DNA from: Bryobacterales bacterium
Lineage (GTDB): Bacteria; Acidobacteriota; Terriglobia; Bryobacterales; Bryobacteraceae
Direction: 5' to 3'
Assembly (NCBI GenBank): GCA_003142185.1
Contig: PLOR01000092.1
Coordinates: 10,060-48,592, forward strand
Length of the DNA stretch: 38,533 nucleotides
Below, one piece after another: positions 38,301 through 38,533 of the stretch; the stretch's first letter is position 1, and every line of letters starts with the position of its first letter. The notes below the pieces were generated by a model. The model saw nothing but the letters and a program-made list of their open reading frames with translations, was not told the origin of the DNA and ran no database searches. The position numbers were made by a program, and so were the translations under genes.

Positions 38301-38533
38301 TTAATCCTGTTCCCCATCTGTCACTGGTGCTTGGGGCGGCGTGCTCTTTTTCTGTTCCTCTTCCGGCTCTTGAGCTTCCATACCGAACGTGAACTTTTTC
38401 ATGCGCGCCAGCACTGAGCGGATCGTTCTGTAGAAGATCGGGACTGAGAGAATCAGAACTGCTTTCCAGTTCTTGTTGATGGATTCGAGCACCCATAGTA
38501 GCCGAGGTATTCCTCGGTGAACACCCAAAACCG
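38301..38533 (-). CDS. Small membrane protein, possibly partial at the window edge
   Basis: The frame ends at TAA 38301 and is open to the edge of the window. A GTG at 38492 or TTG at 38528 could be the start, but it may extend further. The visible part is INKNWKAVLILSVPIFYRTI, a single membrane-spanning segment, then RSVLARMKKFTFGMEAQ and a charged tail (EPEEEQKKSTPPQAPVTDGEQD). No family is recognised. It lies two bases before the ATG of the 100-residue gene, so they are probably co-translated. Confidence 0.5.
   Translation of the reverse strand, partial: VLGVHRGIPRLLWVLESINKNWKAVLILSVPIFYRTIRSVLARMKKFTFGMEAQEPEEEQKKSTPPQAPVTDGEQD

Overview
The window looks like a GC-rich soil bacterium of the phylum Acidobacteriota, probably the Bryobacterales/Solibacter side. 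This is inferred from an 1140-residue Oar-type TonB-dependent receptor with an N-terminal carboxypeptidase-regulatory-like domain, an LpxI-type lipid A branch, the plant-polysaccharide hydrolases, a FecR/Trp-rich protein, and many structured intergenic repeats. No rRNA, tRNA, CRISPR array or intact mobile element was seen.

Layout. 0.1-1.8 kb (+): a GT-C type membrane glycosyltransferase. 2.1-9.35 kb (-): an envelope block transcribed leftwards, fabZ - lpxA - lpxI (lipid A), then an M16 metalloprotease, a Gfo/Idh/MocA dehydrogenase, a TonB-like protein and a 51-residue membrane protein coupled to it by an ATGA overlap. 9.37-10.5 kb (+): an M20 carboxypeptidase divergent from fabZ. 10.6-19.05 kb: a carbohydrate block with GH3 (-) and GH31 (+) diverging from one region, a DinB protein, then GH88/105 and GH28 enzymes (+) with twin-arginine-like leaders; together they suit hemicellulose and pectin side-chain breakdown. 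19.3-19.8 kb: a truncated IS630-type transposase. 20.2-23.0 kb (-): a cluster of small genes (zinc-ribbon protein, DinB, cupin, small secreted protein, CusF-like copper lipoprotein, YheT-like hydrolase). 23.0-26.1 kb (+): DUF72, a degenerate EAL-HDOD regulator and a conserved hypothetical. 26.3-29.6 kb (-): a PmoA/DUF6807 protein, an ALDH7 semialdehyde dehydrogenase and a BrnT/BrnA toxin-antitoxin pair. 29.6-33.0 kb (-): the large TonB-dependent receptor. 33.3-35.0 kb (+): the FecR/Trp-rich protein, ending in a clear intrinsic terminator. 35.2-36.1 kb (-): proline dehydrogenase. 36.3-36.8 kb: two divergent gene remnants that have both lost their 5' halves. 36.9-38.5 kb: an AT-richer accessory segment with a DUF3800 gene translationally coupled to a 58-residue basic protein, facing two small genes on the other strand.

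The most unusual signal is between the genes. Four kinds of dispersed structured repeat recur: (1) a ~115-base cloverleaf-like palindrome with two inner tetraloop hairpins; (2) a ~50-base element with a GGCAGGCG/CGCCTGCC outer stem; (3) a 42-base double hairpin present twice at 41/42 identity; (4) a 31-base inverted repeat built on GCCACAGATGAACAC. One copy of (1) differs from the others in a way that breaks its local hairpin but keeps a 30/32 long-range stem. The best candidate for an undescribed protein system is the DUF3800 two-gene module beside the deletion scar.
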